Shown: positions 8,611 to 16,597, numbered from the stretch's first letter. The stretch is 64,000 nt of DNA from Flavisolibacter amylovorans (GCF_039541815.1 NZ_BAABGY010000008.1:1-64000), one strand, 5' to 3'. Made by a program: numbers and translations. The notes: generated from the letters alone by a model not told the origin.

Positions 8611-8660
8611 GATCCCAGATCCATGATCGCCGATCTCAGATCGCGGATCTGTGATCTGGG
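8611..8660. repeat. GATCTCAGATC-type repeat cluster
   Basis: Degenerate tandem and inverted copies of GATC(T)CAGATC. The family recurs at 9731-9773 and, as a perfect palindrome, at 26902-26919. Confidence 0.7.
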
Positions 8661-8762
8661 TTTTTGCGCCGGAAAACAGGGGTGGGAGCGGGCCGACCCG
8701 TGAGCAGATGTCGGCGCCGGAAGCGGCCCGTACAAATAGACCAATAGACCAATACACTAGTC

Positions 8763-8770
8763 TATCTTTG
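8763..8770 (+). promoter_or_regulatory. -7 element TATCTTTG of the first PTPS gene
   Basis: Exact TAnnTTTG match 18 bases before ATG 8789. It rules out the longer open frame that begins upstream at 8651. Confidence 0.65.
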
Positions 8771-8788
8771 CGAAAATTTTTCGCATCG

Positions 8789-9205
8789 ATGGTCTATCTC
8801 ACGCGTGTGGAGCATTTTAATGCAGCGCACAAGTTGTACAATCCTTCCTGGACGGCCGAAAAGAACGACGAAGTGTTCGGGAAATGTGCCAACACGAACT
8901 GGCACGGGCATAACTATGAGCTCTACGTAACGGTGAAGGGGCGCCCCAATCCCGACACCGGCTTCGTGATGGATGTAAAGCGACTCAGCGGCCTCATCAA
9001 GGAGCACGTGACCGACAAGCTCGACCACCGCAACCTCAACCTGGACGTCGACTTCCTGGAAGGGCAGTTCTGCTCAACGGAGAACCTGGCCATCGGCATC
9101 TGGAAGCAACTGGAGCCCCACCTGCCCGAAGGCGTCGTGTTGCACTGCATCAAGCTCTATGAAACGCCGCGCATCTACGTCGAGTATTTCGGCGACGAGT
9201 GCTGA
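8789..9205 (+). CDS. 6-pyruvoyl-tetrahydropterin synthase family protein (copy 1)
   Basis: Acts on 7,8-dihydroneopterin triphosphate, the GTP cyclohydrolase product. The 138-residue protein has the zinc and active-site layout of the family: EHFNAAHKLYNP, the cysteine in FGKCANTNWHGHNYELYV followed by the HGH pair, TGFVMDVKRL, LDHRNLNLDVDF and the STENLAIGIW glutamate region. The spacing of FGKC to HGHN resembles true PTPS more than the shorter CxxxHGH form of QueD, but a role in queuosine synthesis is possible, since tgt is also in this window. It forms a tandem pair with 9316-9732; folE follows. Confidence 0.88.
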   Translation: MVYLTRVEHFNAAHKLYNPSWTAEKNDEVFGKCANTNWHGHNYELYVTVKGRPNPDTGFVMDVKRLSGLIKEHVTDKLDHRNLNLDVDFLEGQFCSTENLAIGIWKQLEPHLPEGVVLHCIKLYETPRIYVEYFGDEC

Positions 9206-9315
9206 TCTCTATCCAAGCACAACCATTCCGGTATTCATACGTTTTATGTGCCTGTAGGGCCGCTCCCGGGTCGATATTGACCGAAAAGGAGGAACTTAGA
9301 AGCAAGACACAACCC

Positions 9316-9732
9316 ATGGGAGAAAAAGTTTCCGTCTTCCGCCGCGAGCATTTCAATGCGGCACATCGCCTGTTCAACCCGGACTGGACCGATGCTGTGA
9401 ACACACAGGTGTTCGGCAAGTGCAGCCTTCCGCATTACCACGGGCACAACTACGAGCTGGAGGTACGCGTTACCGGCGAAGTGGATCCGCGCACGGGATT
9501 CGTGATGGACATGAAAGTGCTCTCCGACATCATCCAGGAAGAGGTGCATGCCCGCTTCGATCACCGCAACCTGAACCTCGACACCACCGAGTTCCGGACG
9601 CTCAACCCGACGGCCGAGAACATCGCCATCGTGATCTACCGCCTGCTGCGTCCGCGGATCGATGCCGCCCTCGACCTGCAGCTGCGCCTTTACGAAACGC
9701 CCCGCAACTACGTGGAGTATCCCGTGGGGTGA
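9316..9732 (+). CDS. 6-pyruvoyl-tetrahydropterin synthase family protein (copy 2)
   Basis: Second copy, also 138 residues, with the same motif order: REHFNAAHRLFNPDW, FGKCSLPHYHGHNYELEV, TGFVMDMKVL, FDHRNLNLDTTEF, TAENIAIVIY and LYETPRNYVEY. All metal and catalytic residues visible in copy 1 are kept, so neither looks decayed. ATG 9316 aligns exactly with the start of copy 1. The open frame reaches back to 9199 but overlaps the end of copy 1 and has no family match. The 110-base gap contains no clear promoter, so co-transcription with copy 1 is likely. Confidence 0.88.
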   Translation: MGEKVSVFRREHFNAAHRLFNPDWTDAVNTQVFGKCSLPHYHGHNYELEVRVTGEVDPRTGFVMDMKVLSDIIQEEVHARFDHRNLNLDTTEFRTLNPTAENIAIVIYRLLRPRIDAALDLQLRLYETPRNYVEYPVG

Positions 9733-9773
9733 TCTTTAGATCTCAGAACTGAGATCTCGGATCTGAGATCGAT
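9731..9773. repeat. GATCTCAGATC-type repeat cluster
   Basis: Interleaved palindromes of the GATCTCAGATC type starting at the stop codon of the second PTPS gene and filling most of the gap before folE. As RNA it could fold into a hairpin, but no T run follows. Confidence 0.7.
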
Positions 9774-9795
9774 TTACGTATTTATACAACCCGAT

Positions 9796-10395
9796 ATGGC
9801 TTATCATAAGAAAGAATATTACGACCAGGATGTGACCGATGGCATGATGGCAGCCTACCGCAACATCATCCAGCTTGCCGGAGAAGACGTGGAGCGCGAA
9901 GGACTCGTGAAGACGCCGGAGCGCGCCGCCAAGGCCATGCAGTACAACACGCAGGGCTACAGCCAGGACGCCGTGGCCATCCTCAATTCGGCGCGCTTCC
10001 GCGAAGACGTGAGCGAAATGGTGATCGTAAAGGACATCGAGCTGTATTCGATGTGCGAGCACCACCTGCATCCCTTCTACGGCAAGGCCCATATCGCCTA
10101 TATTCCCAACGGCTACATCACCGGCCTCAGCAAGCTCGCGCGCGTCGTGGACGTGTATGCGCGCCGCCTGCAGGTACAGGAGCGCCTCACCACCCAGATC
10201 CTCGGCGCCATCCGCGAAAGCCTCAACCCGCTCGGCGTGGCCGTAGTGATCGAAGCCAAGCACCTGTGCATGATGATGCGCGGCGTGCAGAAGCAAAACT
10301 CCGTCACCAGCACCTCCGCCTTCGACGGCGAGTTCCTCGACAACCATGTGACGCGCAATGAGTTTCTCCGGCTGATTGGGGCGAAGTTGTCGTAA
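9796..10395 (+). CDS. folE: GTP cyclohydrolase I
   Basis: Opens GTP to 7,8-dihydroneopterin triphosphate, the first step to folate, tetrahydropterins and (through QueD) queuosine. The 199-residue protein is full length. Zinc ligands are C87 and H90 in MCEHHLHPFYGKAH and C158 in KHLCMMMRGVQ. Substrate-site segments YITGLSKLARVVD, RLQVQERLT and NSVTSTSAFDG are intact. It sits directly after two PTPS paralogues, so consecutive pathway steps are clustered. Confidence 0.96.
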   Translation: MAYHKKEYYDQDVTDGMMAAYRNIIQLAGEDVEREGLVKTPERAAKAMQYNTQGYSQDAVAILNSARFREDVSEMVIVKDIELYSMCEHHLHPFYGKAHIAYIPNGYITGLSKLARVVDVYARRLQVQERLTTQILGAIRESLNPLGVAVVIEAKHLCMMMRGVQKQNSVTSTSAFDGEFLDNHVTRNEFLRLIGAKLS

Positions 10396-10406
10396 GGGGG
10401 TCTATT

Positions 10407-10432
10407 GGTTTATCCGTTTACTGGTTTATTCG
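10407..10432 (+). repeat. Left inverted repeat flanking the S23 gene
   Basis: Built from TTTATCCG, TTTACTGG and TTTATTCG units. Bases 10408-10431 match the reverse complement of 11012-11035 at 22 of 24 positions, so the four-helix gene lies between inverted copies. Confidence 0.75.
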
Positions 10433-10471
10433 TGGCTCGTTTAGACAGGTCCTTTGTGCACCGGGACTTGT

Positions 10472-10499
10472 GAAATTTCTCATTTTTCCGCGGTGTTTT
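10472..10499 (+). promoter_or_regulatory. Leader motif shared with the DUF559 gene
   Basis: Contains TTTCTCATTTTT followed by CGGTGTTTT. A nearly identical block of the same length lies at 31079-31106 ahead of the unrelated DUF559 gene. It could be a promoter, an RNA element or an element end; its role is unknown. Confidence 0.6.
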
Positions 10500-10549
10500 T
10501 CACCGGGTTCGGGAGTAGCGGTTGGGTAGATTTATCCAATCGCTTTTTT

Positions 10550-10936
10550 ATGTACCGACTTGAAGAACTGGAAGTTTATGAACTGGCATTGAAGTTCAGT
10601 AGTGATGTATGGGCGCTCGTGTCATCATGGGACACCTCGTTGCGCGAACACCCGGGCGCTCAGCTTACAGCGGCGGCCGATTCCATATCCGCGAATATCG
10701 CAGAAGGATATGGACGGTATTATGTTCGTGACAATATTAAGTTCTGTTATTATGCCCGGGGCTCCATCATGGAATGTAAAGACTGGCTGCGTAAATGTGC
10801 CTTCAGGCAACTGATCGATACCGGTGAATCCGAAAGGTTGCTGAAAAATCTGTCTACACTCCATGCCCGGCTCAATGGGTATATCAAGCGGCTGCGCAAG
10901 AACCTTCAGAGCGGGGTATTGAACAATAGCAAGTGA
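10550..10936 (+). CDS. Four-helix bundle protein (S23 / 23S rRNA intervening-sequence family)
   Basis: A 128-residue all-helical protein of the S23 family, which is named for proteins encoded inside 23S rRNA intervening sequences. Family marks are YRLEELEVYELALKFSSDVW, the central ADSISANIAEGYGR, and FCYYARGSIMECKDWLRKC. Its biochemical role is not known. ATG 10550 gives the usual family length; the longer frame from 10454 runs through the leader motif. It stands alone between folE and fabD, inside an inverted-repeat bracket (10407-10432 and 11012-11035), and its codon use is less GC-rich than its neighbours. Both points hint at later acquisition. Confidence 0.85.
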   Translation: MYRLEELEVYELALKFSSDVWALVSSWDTSLREHPGAQLTAAADSISANIAEGYGRYYVRDNIKFCYYARGSIMECKDWLRKCAFRQLIDTGESERLLKNLSTLHARLNGYIKRLRKNLQSGVLNNSK

Positions 10937-10938
10937 CT

Positions 10939-10946
10939 TACCTTTG
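10939..10946 (+). promoter_or_regulatory. -7 element TACCTTTG of fabD
   Basis: Exact TAnnTTTG match with a TTG at 10919-10921 (17-base spacer). It begins right after the S23 stop codon and lies about 105 bases before the fabD ATG, so the fabD leader would include the right-hand inverted repeat. Confidence 0.55.
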
Positions 10947-11011
10947 CCCACCTGTTCAATCCTGTTCTGCTGGTAAGTGGCTAGATGGAGGTTGCACAGT
11001 AAACGACCCGC

Positions 11012-11035
11012 AAATAAACCAGTAAACGAATAAAC
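11012..11035 (-). repeat. Right inverted repeat flanking the S23 gene
   Basis: Inverted partner of 10408-10431, 22 of 24 bases matching. It is the only long inverted match between the two flanks of the S23 gene. Confidence 0.75.
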
Positions 11036-11052
11036 TACTAAACCACCTCCGC

Positions 11053-11943
11053 ATGAAGCATGCTTTTGTTTTCCCCGGCCAGGGAGCGCAGTTTACGGGA
11101 ATGGGCAAGTCCCATTACGAGGGAAATGCCTTTGCCAAGAAATTGTTCGAGCAGGCCAATGAGCTCCTGGGCTTCCGTATCTCCGACGTGATGTTCGAAG
11201 GCTCCGAGGAGGACCTTCGCCAGACCAATATTACGCAGCCGGCGATCTTCCTGCATTCGGTGATCGCGTTCCGCTCCATCGACGGCGCCCGTCCCGATAT
11301 GGTGGCCGGCCATTCGCTGGGTGAGTTCTCGGCCCTCGTGGCCAACGGCACCCTTTCCTTTGAGGACGGACTCCGCCTGGTCAGCCTCCGCGCCGGTGCC
11401 ATGCAGAAAGCCTGCGACGTGCAACCCTCCACCATGGCCGCCGTGCTGGGCCTTGCCGACGAGCAGGTAGAAGCCGTGTGCGCCCAGGTGCAGCAGGAGA
11501 GCGGCGAGGTCGTAGTGCCCGCCAACTATAACTGTCCGGGCCAGCTCGTGATCTCGGGCAGCATCCAGGGCGTGGAGCTCGCCTGCGCGGCACTCAAGGC
11601 GGCCGGAGCGAAGCGCGCGCTCGTGCTGCCGGTAGGAGGGGCTTTTCACTCTCCGCTGATGGCTCCCGCCCGCACTGAGCTCGCAAAGGCCATCGAAAAC
11701 ACGTACTTCAACACGCCCTCCTGCCCGGTGTACCAGAATGTGGCGGCAAAAGGCATCATCAACAAAGAAGAGATCAAGCAAAACCTCATCGACCAGCTTA
11801 CGGGCGCCGTGCGCTGGACGCAATGCGTGCAGGCCATGGTAACCGACGGCGCATCGCGGTTCACCGAATGCGGCCCGGGCAAGGTGCTGCAGGGGCTTAT
11901 CGGAAAGATCCATAAGGAAGCAACTGCCGAGTCGGTCGGCTGA
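11053..11943 (+). CDS. fabD: Malonyl-CoA:ACP transacylase
   Basis: Moves malonyl from CoA to acyl carrier protein to feed fatty-acid elongation. The 296-residue protein has the oxyanion-hole segment FVFPGQGAQFTGMG, the nucleophile S88 in AGHSLGEFSAL, the malonate-binding arginine in SLRAGAMQKA (R113) and the catalytic H199 in PVGGAFHSPLM. It is a free-standing housekeeping enzyme, not a polyketide-synthase domain. A terminator follows at once. Confidence 0.96.
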   Translation: MKHAFVFPGQGAQFTGMGKSHYEGNAFAKKLFEQANELLGFRISDVMFEGSEEDLRQTNITQPAIFLHSVIAFRSIDGARPDMVAGHSLGEFSALVANGTLSFEDGLRLVSLRAGAMQKACDVQPSTMAAVLGLADEQVEAVCAQVQQESGEVVVPANYNCPGQLVISGSIQGVELACAALKAAGAKRALVLPVGGAFHSPLMAPARTELAKAIENTYFNTPSCPVYQNVAAKGIINKEEIKQNLIDQLTGAVRWTQCVQAMVTDGASRFTECGPGKVLQGLIGKIHKEATAESVG

Positions 11944-11958
11944 TCGCTCCTCCCGAAT

Positions 11959-11993
11959 AAAAAAACAGGCTGCCCGGCGCAGCCTGTTTTTTT
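11959..11993 (+). terminator. Intrinsic terminator of fabD
   Basis: Stem around ACAGGCTGC and GCAGCCTGT, with an A run before it and seven T after it. It begins 16 bases after the fabD stop. Confidence 0.9.
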
Positions 11994-12291
11994 ATGTCCG
12001 TTCGTGAACCGCTCGTGCAAGCCGGCCGTATTCGGGTCACCGTATTAATACGGGTGTCCTGACGCGTCTTTGCCGGAGGCGATCCGCTTTGGAGTTGGAT
12101 AGTGGCCCCGTGCCCCTGAACCCGCGCGCAGGGCGGATCGTGGCTGGTTTCGATCGGATGTTGCAACGCTGATTAACGATTCGGAAGGAAACTTAAACGA
12201 GGATAAGCGGTTTTACTCTTTTTTGCGCGTACAAGTACGATCGCTGAACGTCGCATCAGCGGGATTTAATATATTGGAAGGCTAAACCCTT
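11994..12291. other. Intergenic region before the M43 protease gene
   Basis: No gene is supported. It contains a perfect 14-base palindrome, CCGTATTAATACGG (12040-12053), that could be an operator. Its right end runs into an (AC)n tract touching the next start codon. Confidence 0.5.
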
Positions 12292-12305
12292 ACACACACA
12301 CACAC
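12292..12305 (+). repeat. (AC)n microsatellite abutting a start codon
   Basis: Seven AC units end exactly at the ATG of the M43 protease gene, where a ribosome-binding site would otherwise lie. Slippage here would change the distance between any upstream signal and the start codon. Confidence 0.8.
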
Positions 12306-14582
12306 ATGAAAAAACAGTTACTCCTCCTGGGCTTCCTCGCCCTGGGCATCGGCGCACATGCCCAACGAAAGTGCGCTTCCCACGAACACCTGCAGCAACA
12401 GGTCGCACGCGACCCGCAAATGCAGAACAACCTCGAGTCGATCGAGCGCTTCACCCAGGCCAAGGCCGGCAACGTCAGCCACAGCACGCTTCGCGGGACG
12501 CCGGTCTACACCATCCCGGTGGTGGTGCACGTACTCTGGAATACCTCGGCACAGAACATCTCCGACGCACAGATCCAATCGCAGATCGACGTGCTGAACC
12601 GCGACTTCCAGCTCAATAACGCGGACACGAGCCTGGTGCCGGCCGCCTTCCGGAGCGCGGTGGCCGATTGCAAGATCTCTTTCTGCATGGCCCAGCGTAC
12701 CCCTACCGGTGCCGCCACCACCGGCATTATCCGCAAGCAAACTACCAAGACCTCCTTCGACGCAGACCTGGACGACGCGAAGTCCAACAGCACCGGCGGC
12801 TCCGCTGCCTGGGACCGCAACAGTTACCTCAACCTCTGGATCGTTCCGGATATCAAATCGGGTGGCCAAAGCGGTATCCTGGGTTACGCACAGTTTCCCG
12901 GCGGCGCTGCGGCAACCGACGGCGTCGTGATCGGCTACAAATACTTCGGTACTACCGGCACCGCGGCGGCGCCCTTCAACAAGGGCCGCACGGGTACGCA
13001 TGAAGTGGGCCACTGGCTTAACCTGCGCCATATCTGGGGCGACGAGAGCGCCTGCTCGCAGGACGACCTCGTAGGCGACACTCCGCTGCAGGCCGGTCAG
13101 AACTACGGCTGCCCTTCCTTCCCGAAAGTGGATGCCTGCACCAGCGGCAACGGCGTGATGTACATGAACTACATGGACTACACCGACGACGCCTGTATGT
13201 ATATGTTCACCAACGGCCAGAAGACCCGCATGTACGGCGTGCTCCAGAGCGGTGGCGCCCGTGCCTCGCTCGCTTCTTCGCTGGGTTGCCAGGCTCCGAG
13301 CACGAGCACCTGTGCCGCACCTTCCGGACTTGCTTCTTCTTCCGTTAGCGCCAGCAGTGCTACCGTGAGCTGGGCAGCCGTAAGCGGTGCCGCTTCCTAC
13401 ACCGTGCAGTATAAAACGAGCGCCGCCACTACATGGACGACGGCCGCCAGCGCAGCCACCAGCACCTCGGTGAGCCTGACGGGACTGAGCGCCTCCACTA
13501 CCTACAACTGGCAGGTACGTACGAATTGCTCTTCCTCCAGCAGTAGTTATACGGCTTCGTCCTTTACCACCACGGCTGCTACCTCGGGCTGCGGTTCCAA
13601 CTACGAGCCCAATGAAAGCCTTTCCGCTGCCGCGGCAGTGCCCACGAGCACCCCGCTCTCCGCCGCTATTACCACCACTACCGACCAGGACTGGTTCAAG
13701 GTGACGCTCGCGGCGACTTCGAACTTCAACATCAGCCTGAGCGGCCTCGCCGGCGACTACGACCTCGTGCTCTACAACTCCGCAGGTACGCAGCTCGCGA
13801 TCTCCGAGAACGGGGGTACCACCAGCGAATCGATCTCCCGCACCAATAACGCCGCCGGAACTTACTACGTAAAGGTGTTCGGTTATAACGGTGCCAACAG
13901 CGCTACCTGCTACAGCCTCAATATCGGTGCTACGGCGGTGGCAACTACCTGCCCTGGCACCTACGACAACAGCACGAACGGCTCTACCTCGGGCGCGGCG
14001 CAGATCCCCTTCAATACCGACATCAAGGGCACGATCGGTAGTTCTACGGACGTAGACTACTATAAGTTCGTGATCACCACAGGCGGCTCCATCACGCTTA
14101 CGCTGGGCACGCTGCCGGGCGACTACGACCTGAAGCTGCTTAACAGCGCGGGCACACAGGTAGGGATCTCCCAGAACGGAGGCACTACCGGCGAAACGAT
14201 CAGCTATACTGCTGCCGCCGGCACCTACTATGCGCAGGTATATGGCTACAACGGCGCCAACAGCGCGACCTGCTATACGTTGAAGGTTGCGCTCGGCACC
14301 GCCACCCGCAACGACGGCTCTGTAGTGAGCGCCACCGGAACGGTGAAGGTGCAGGCATACCCGAACCCGGCCGGCCAGGTACTCCAGCTGAATATCAGCG
14401 AAGGCATGACACGCGGCCAGCTCCGCGTGCTGGATGCCAGCGGACGTCCCGTGCTGCAGCAGCAGCTGCTGCGCAACAGCGCCACGCTTTCCGTATCGGG
14501 ACTGCCCGCAGGTGTGTACCACCTCCAGGTGTTCTCCTCCGAGGGCGTACTCGTTGGGCAAACAAAGTTTGTTAAGCGATAG
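12306..14582 (+). CDS. Secreted M43-family zinc metalloprotease with type IX sorting tail
   Basis: A 758-residue exported protease. It has a signal peptide (MKKQLLLLGFLALGIGAHAQ), a propeptide-like region, then a pappalysin-type catalytic domain with HEVGHWLNLRHIWGDE: zinc ligands H232, H236 and H242, catalytic E233. The Met-turn region is near MYMNYMDYTDD. A fibronectin type III domain (about 335-420) and two pre-peptidase C-terminal beta-sandwich repeats follow, each with a GDYDL(V/K)L block. The last 80 residues (from VQAYPNPAGQVL) form a type IX secretion C-terminal domain, so it should cross the outer membrane. (AC)n tracts flank the gene on both sides. Confidence 0.92.
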   Translation: MKKQLLLLGFLALGIGAHAQRKCASHEHLQQQVARDPQMQNNLESIERFTQAKAGNVSHSTLRGTPVYTIPVVVHVLWNTSAQNISDAQIQSQIDVLNRDFQLNNADTSLVPAAFRSAVADCKISFCMAQRTPTGAATTGIIRKQTTKTSFDADLDDAKSNSTGGSAAWDRNSYLNLWIVPDIKSGGQSGILGYAQFPGGAAATDGVVIGYKYFGTTGTAAAPFNKGRTGTHEVGHWLNLRHIWGDESACSQDDLVGDTPLQAGQNYGCPSFPKVDACTSGNGVMYMNYMDYTDDACMYMFTNGQKTRMYGVLQSGGARASLASSLGCQAPSTSTCAAPSGLASSSVSASSATVSWAAVSGAASYTVQYKTSAATTWTTAASAATSTSVSLTGLSASTTYNWQVRTNCSSSSSSYTASSFTTTAATSGCGSNYEPNESLSAAAAVPTSTPLSAAITTTTDQDWFKVTLAATSNFNISLSGLAGDYDLVLYNSAGTQLAISENGGTTSESISRTNNAAGTYYVKVFGYNGANSATCYSLNIGATAVATTCPGTYDNSTNGSTSGAAQIPFNTDIKGTIGSSTDVDYYKFVITTGGSITLTLGTLPGDYDLKLLNSAGTQVGISQNGGTTGETISYTAAAGTYYAQVYGYNGANSATCYTLKVALGTATRNDGSVVSATGTVKVQAYPNPAGQVLQLNISEGMTRGQLRVLDASGRPVLQQQLLRNSATLSVSGLPAGVYHLQVFSSEGVLVGQTKFVKR

Positions 14583-14642
14583 GGCCACCCCCGACTCCTC
14601 CCAGGGAGGGCTGGGAACGCCTAATGCATCCGGCCGCCAAAT

Positions 14643-14661
14643 ACACACACACACACACACA
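14643..14661 (+). repeat. (AC)n microsatellite after the protease gene
   Basis: About nine AC units between the protease stop codon and its terminator, matching the tract at 12292-12305. Confidence 0.8.
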
Positions 14662-14672
14662 TCCAGAAAGCA

Positions 14673-14703
14673 AAGAGGCCTTCCGCAGGGAAGGCCTCTT
14701 TTA
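14673..14703 (+). terminator. Intrinsic terminator of the protease gene
   Basis: A perfect 12-base stem, AAGAGGCCTTCC with GGAAGGCCTCTT, and a short loop, followed by TTTA. Confidence 0.88.
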
Positions 14704-14835
14704 TTGTCAGTGTCCGGGTTGTCATCGTGCCTGGCTACCCGTGCAGTAATCGCAATTGTCGCCTGCCGACGGGCTGTTTCAGCCTTGAAGGAAGGCTCTG
14801 GCCGGTAACTTTACCAATAGACAAATAGACCTGCG

Positions 14836-15285
14836 CTACACCGGTATCGCGCAGTTGTACCATTCGCCGTCGAAAGCGGCCCCGTATTTCTTGTAGAAGT
14901 TGATGGCCGGCTCGTTCCATTCGAGCACCTGCCACTGGATGCCGTTGAGGCGCCGGCGGCGTGCCTCGCGGATCAGCTGGTCGAAAAGCAGTTTACCGAG
15001 GCCCTTGCCCCGCAGCTGGTCGTTTACGTAGAAGTCTTCCAGGTACATGCGCTGCCCCTTCCAGGTGGAGAAGCGGATGTAGAAGAGCGCGAAGCCTTCC
15101 ACCCGCCCGTCGACCTCCGCCACGAAGGCCCACCAGACCGGCTTGTAGCCGAAGCCGCTTTGCTCGAAGTGCTCCAGCGTCACCGTCACCTCCTGCGGTG
15201 CGCGCTCATAGGTGGCGAGCTCTTGTACCAGTTCCAGTATGCGGGGGCAGTCGTCCCGCACTGCCTTGCGGATCTTGATCTCCAT
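14836..15285 (-). CDS. GNAT N-acetyltransferase, spermidine/thialysine acetyltransferase-like
   Basis: A 149-residue acetyl-CoA-dependent N-acetyltransferase. The acetyl-CoA pyrophosphate loop is DQLRGKGLGKLLFD. Substrate-side segments ELATYERAPQEVTVT, PVWWAFVAEVDGRVEGFALF, STWKGQRMYLEDFYV and EWNEPAINFYKKYGA follow the order of the SSAT (diamine N-acetyltransferase) group. The polyamine or thialysine substrate is inferred from this resemblance only. It stands alone between two + strand units, with its own promoter. Confidence 0.82.
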   Translation of the reverse strand: MEIKIRKAVRDDCPRILELVQELATYERAPQEVTVTLEHFEQSGFGYKPVWWAFVAEVDGRVEGFALFYIRFSTWKGQRMYLEDFYVNDQLRGKGLGKLLFDQLIREARRRRLNGIQWQVLEWNEPAINFYKKYGAAFDGEWYNCAIPV

Positions 15286-15310
15286 AGTCGGGTTCCTGTA
15301 GGTATGGACG

Positions 15311-15318
15311 CAAAAGTA
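15311..15318 (-). promoter_or_regulatory. -7 element TACTTTTG of the acetyltransferase gene
   Basis: Exact TAnnTTTG match on the minus strand, 25 bases before ATG 15285. Confidence 0.6.
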
Positions 15319-15419
15319 TCTCCATTTCCTGTGTGGCGCGCGAACGGATCTAATGGATTTTCAGGGCCGGTCGGCCGGAACTTTTGTTAATTCGTGGCGC
15401 CAATCACAACCGATCCACG

Positions 15420-15911
15420 ATGAAAGAACTGCTCCTTTCTTACGCAGGCTTCAATGCCTGGGCCAACGGCCTGCTTCTCGACGTCTTGCGGCCGCTCCCG
15501 GCGGAGTTGCTCGACCGGGAACTGCCTTCGTCCTTCCCGTCGCTGCGCCGTACCGTGCTGCACCTGCTCGACGCCGAAAGCATCTGGTGGCAGCGCCTGC
15601 AGCTCCAGGAGCGCATCGTTCGGCCGAGCGAAACGTTTGAAGGCGATTTCGACAGCCTCGCCGATGCCCTCCAGTCGGTTGACCAGCAATGGCTGCAATG
15701 GGTGCAGAAAGCCAATGCCCACCAGCTGATGCACGAATTCATTTACCGCGACCTGAGGGGGCAGTCGCAGAAATCGATGGTGGCCTACGTGCTGCAACAC
15801 CTCATCAACCACGGCACGTATCACCGCGGCCAGCTGGTGACCCTGCTGCGCCAGGTAGGGGTGACGACGGTGCCCAGCACCGATTTCATTGCGTGGACGA
15901 GGAAGCGGTGA
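15420..15911 (+). CDS. DinB family protein (putative metal-dependent hydrolase/transferase)
   Basis: A 163-residue four-helix DinB-like protein. The conserved metal-binding histidines are visible in VLHLLDAES and HLINHGTYHRGQLVTLLR. The opening ELLLSYAGFNAWANGLLLDVL is the typical first helix. Members include thiol-dependent S-transferases and DNA-damage-induced proteins; the role here is unknown. ATG 15420 gives the family start. A weak promoter-like AACTTTTG lies about 35 bases upstream. Confidence 0.85.
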   Translation: MKELLLSYAGFNAWANGLLLDVLRPLPAELLDRELPSSFPSLRRTVLHLLDAESIWWQRLQLQERIVRPSETFEGDFDSLADALQSVDQQWLQWVQKANAHQLMHEFIYRDLRGQSQKSMVAYVLQHLINHGTYHRGQLVTLLRQVGVTTVPSTDFIAWTRKR

Positions 15912-15920
15912 GTGGGGTGC

Positions 15921-16063
15921 GAAGCCGTCTCCAACTTGATTCCTCCGCTTTCCATCGTGAGGCGTGAGGCGTCAGAAGTACATTCATTACTGTCGGAGAG
16001 ACCCCTATTCACACCTCACGATACTGCCGGGTGACCATTATTGAGAGAGGACGTCTGATGAGG
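15921..16063 (+). repeat. Diverged dispersed repeat, copy A
   Basis: Shares two blocks in the same order with 36089-36180: one around TTTCCATCGTGA and one around CTCACGA...GACC.TTATT. Copy A carries about 50 extra bases between the blocks, with repeated GTGAGGC units. Confidence 0.55.
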
Positions 16064-16120
16064 TACGCGTAAATCGGATAAGAGAGCGCAGTGCACGATC
16101 CTGTATCTTGAACCAGCAAC

Positions 16121-16552
16121 ATGGCACACCCGGAATTCGCACAAAAGCTACTGACGCTGATCCTGCAATGGGAAGCGGCGTCCATGCCCTTGCAGCCCGG
16201 CGCGTCGCCCTTCGCCATCAGCGCTGCAGAGGCCCTGATCGGGTACCGGTTCGAAGATGACTTTCGTGCCTACCTGGCCGCGGTGAACGGGTCCGGACAA
16301 GAGCTGGATGCGGAGATGTTCGCTTTCTGGTCGCTCGACGAGATCCGGGCCAACAATACGAGTGGTTATTACCCCACTGATCACGTCTGGTTTGCCGACT
16401 ATTTCATGAACATTTTTTCGTACGGGTTTAGCAGGGCGGATGGAGGTATCTACATCGCCCTCGAAGGAAAGCGGGTGATCGACCGGCTCACCGGCTCCTT
16501 TGCCGGGTTCCTGGACCTGTACCTTGAAGACCCGTTCCTCCTGCAACGGTAA
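16121..16552 (+). CDS. SUKH (SMI1/KNR4)-like protein
   Basis: A 143-residue probable SUKH-superfamily protein. After an amphipathic helix come ISAAEALIGYRFEDDFRAYLAAVNGSG (family helix and turn), MFAFWSLDEIRANN, VWFADYFMNIFSYGFSR and the C-terminal helix GSFAGFLDLYLEDPFLL. Members are often immunity proteins against polymorphic or contact-dependent toxins, but the fold is also used elsewhere. It is the first of a run of small + strand genes up to 19457 with no toxin gene visible. A near-consensus -7 element (TATCTTGA, 16104-16111) precedes it. Confidence 0.65.
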   Translation: MAHPEFAQKLLTLILQWEAASMPLQPGASPFAISAAEALIGYRFEDDFRAYLAAVNGSGQELDAEMFAFWSLDEIRANNTSGYYPTDHVWFADYFMNIFSYGFSRADGGIYIALEGKRVIDRLTGSFAGFLDLYLEDPFLLQR

Positions 16553-16589
16553 GCACGGTCTTTAACAACTTCCTGTTCCGGACTTCTCC

Positions 16590-16597
16590 TAGATTCG
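16590..16597 (+). promoter_or_regulatory. -7-like element TAGATTCG
   Basis: Matches the TAnnTT(T/C)G variant seen before several genes in this window. It lies 18 bases before ATG 16615. Confidence 0.4.

Noticed and set aside
10939..11052. Riboswitch in the long fabD leader
   Set aside because: The leader is explained by the inverted repeat and no conserved riboswitch core was recognised.
12318..14660. 780-codon minus-strand frame across the M43 protease gene
   Set aside because: Antisense shadow. The + strand frame carries signal peptide, HExxH site and sorting tail.
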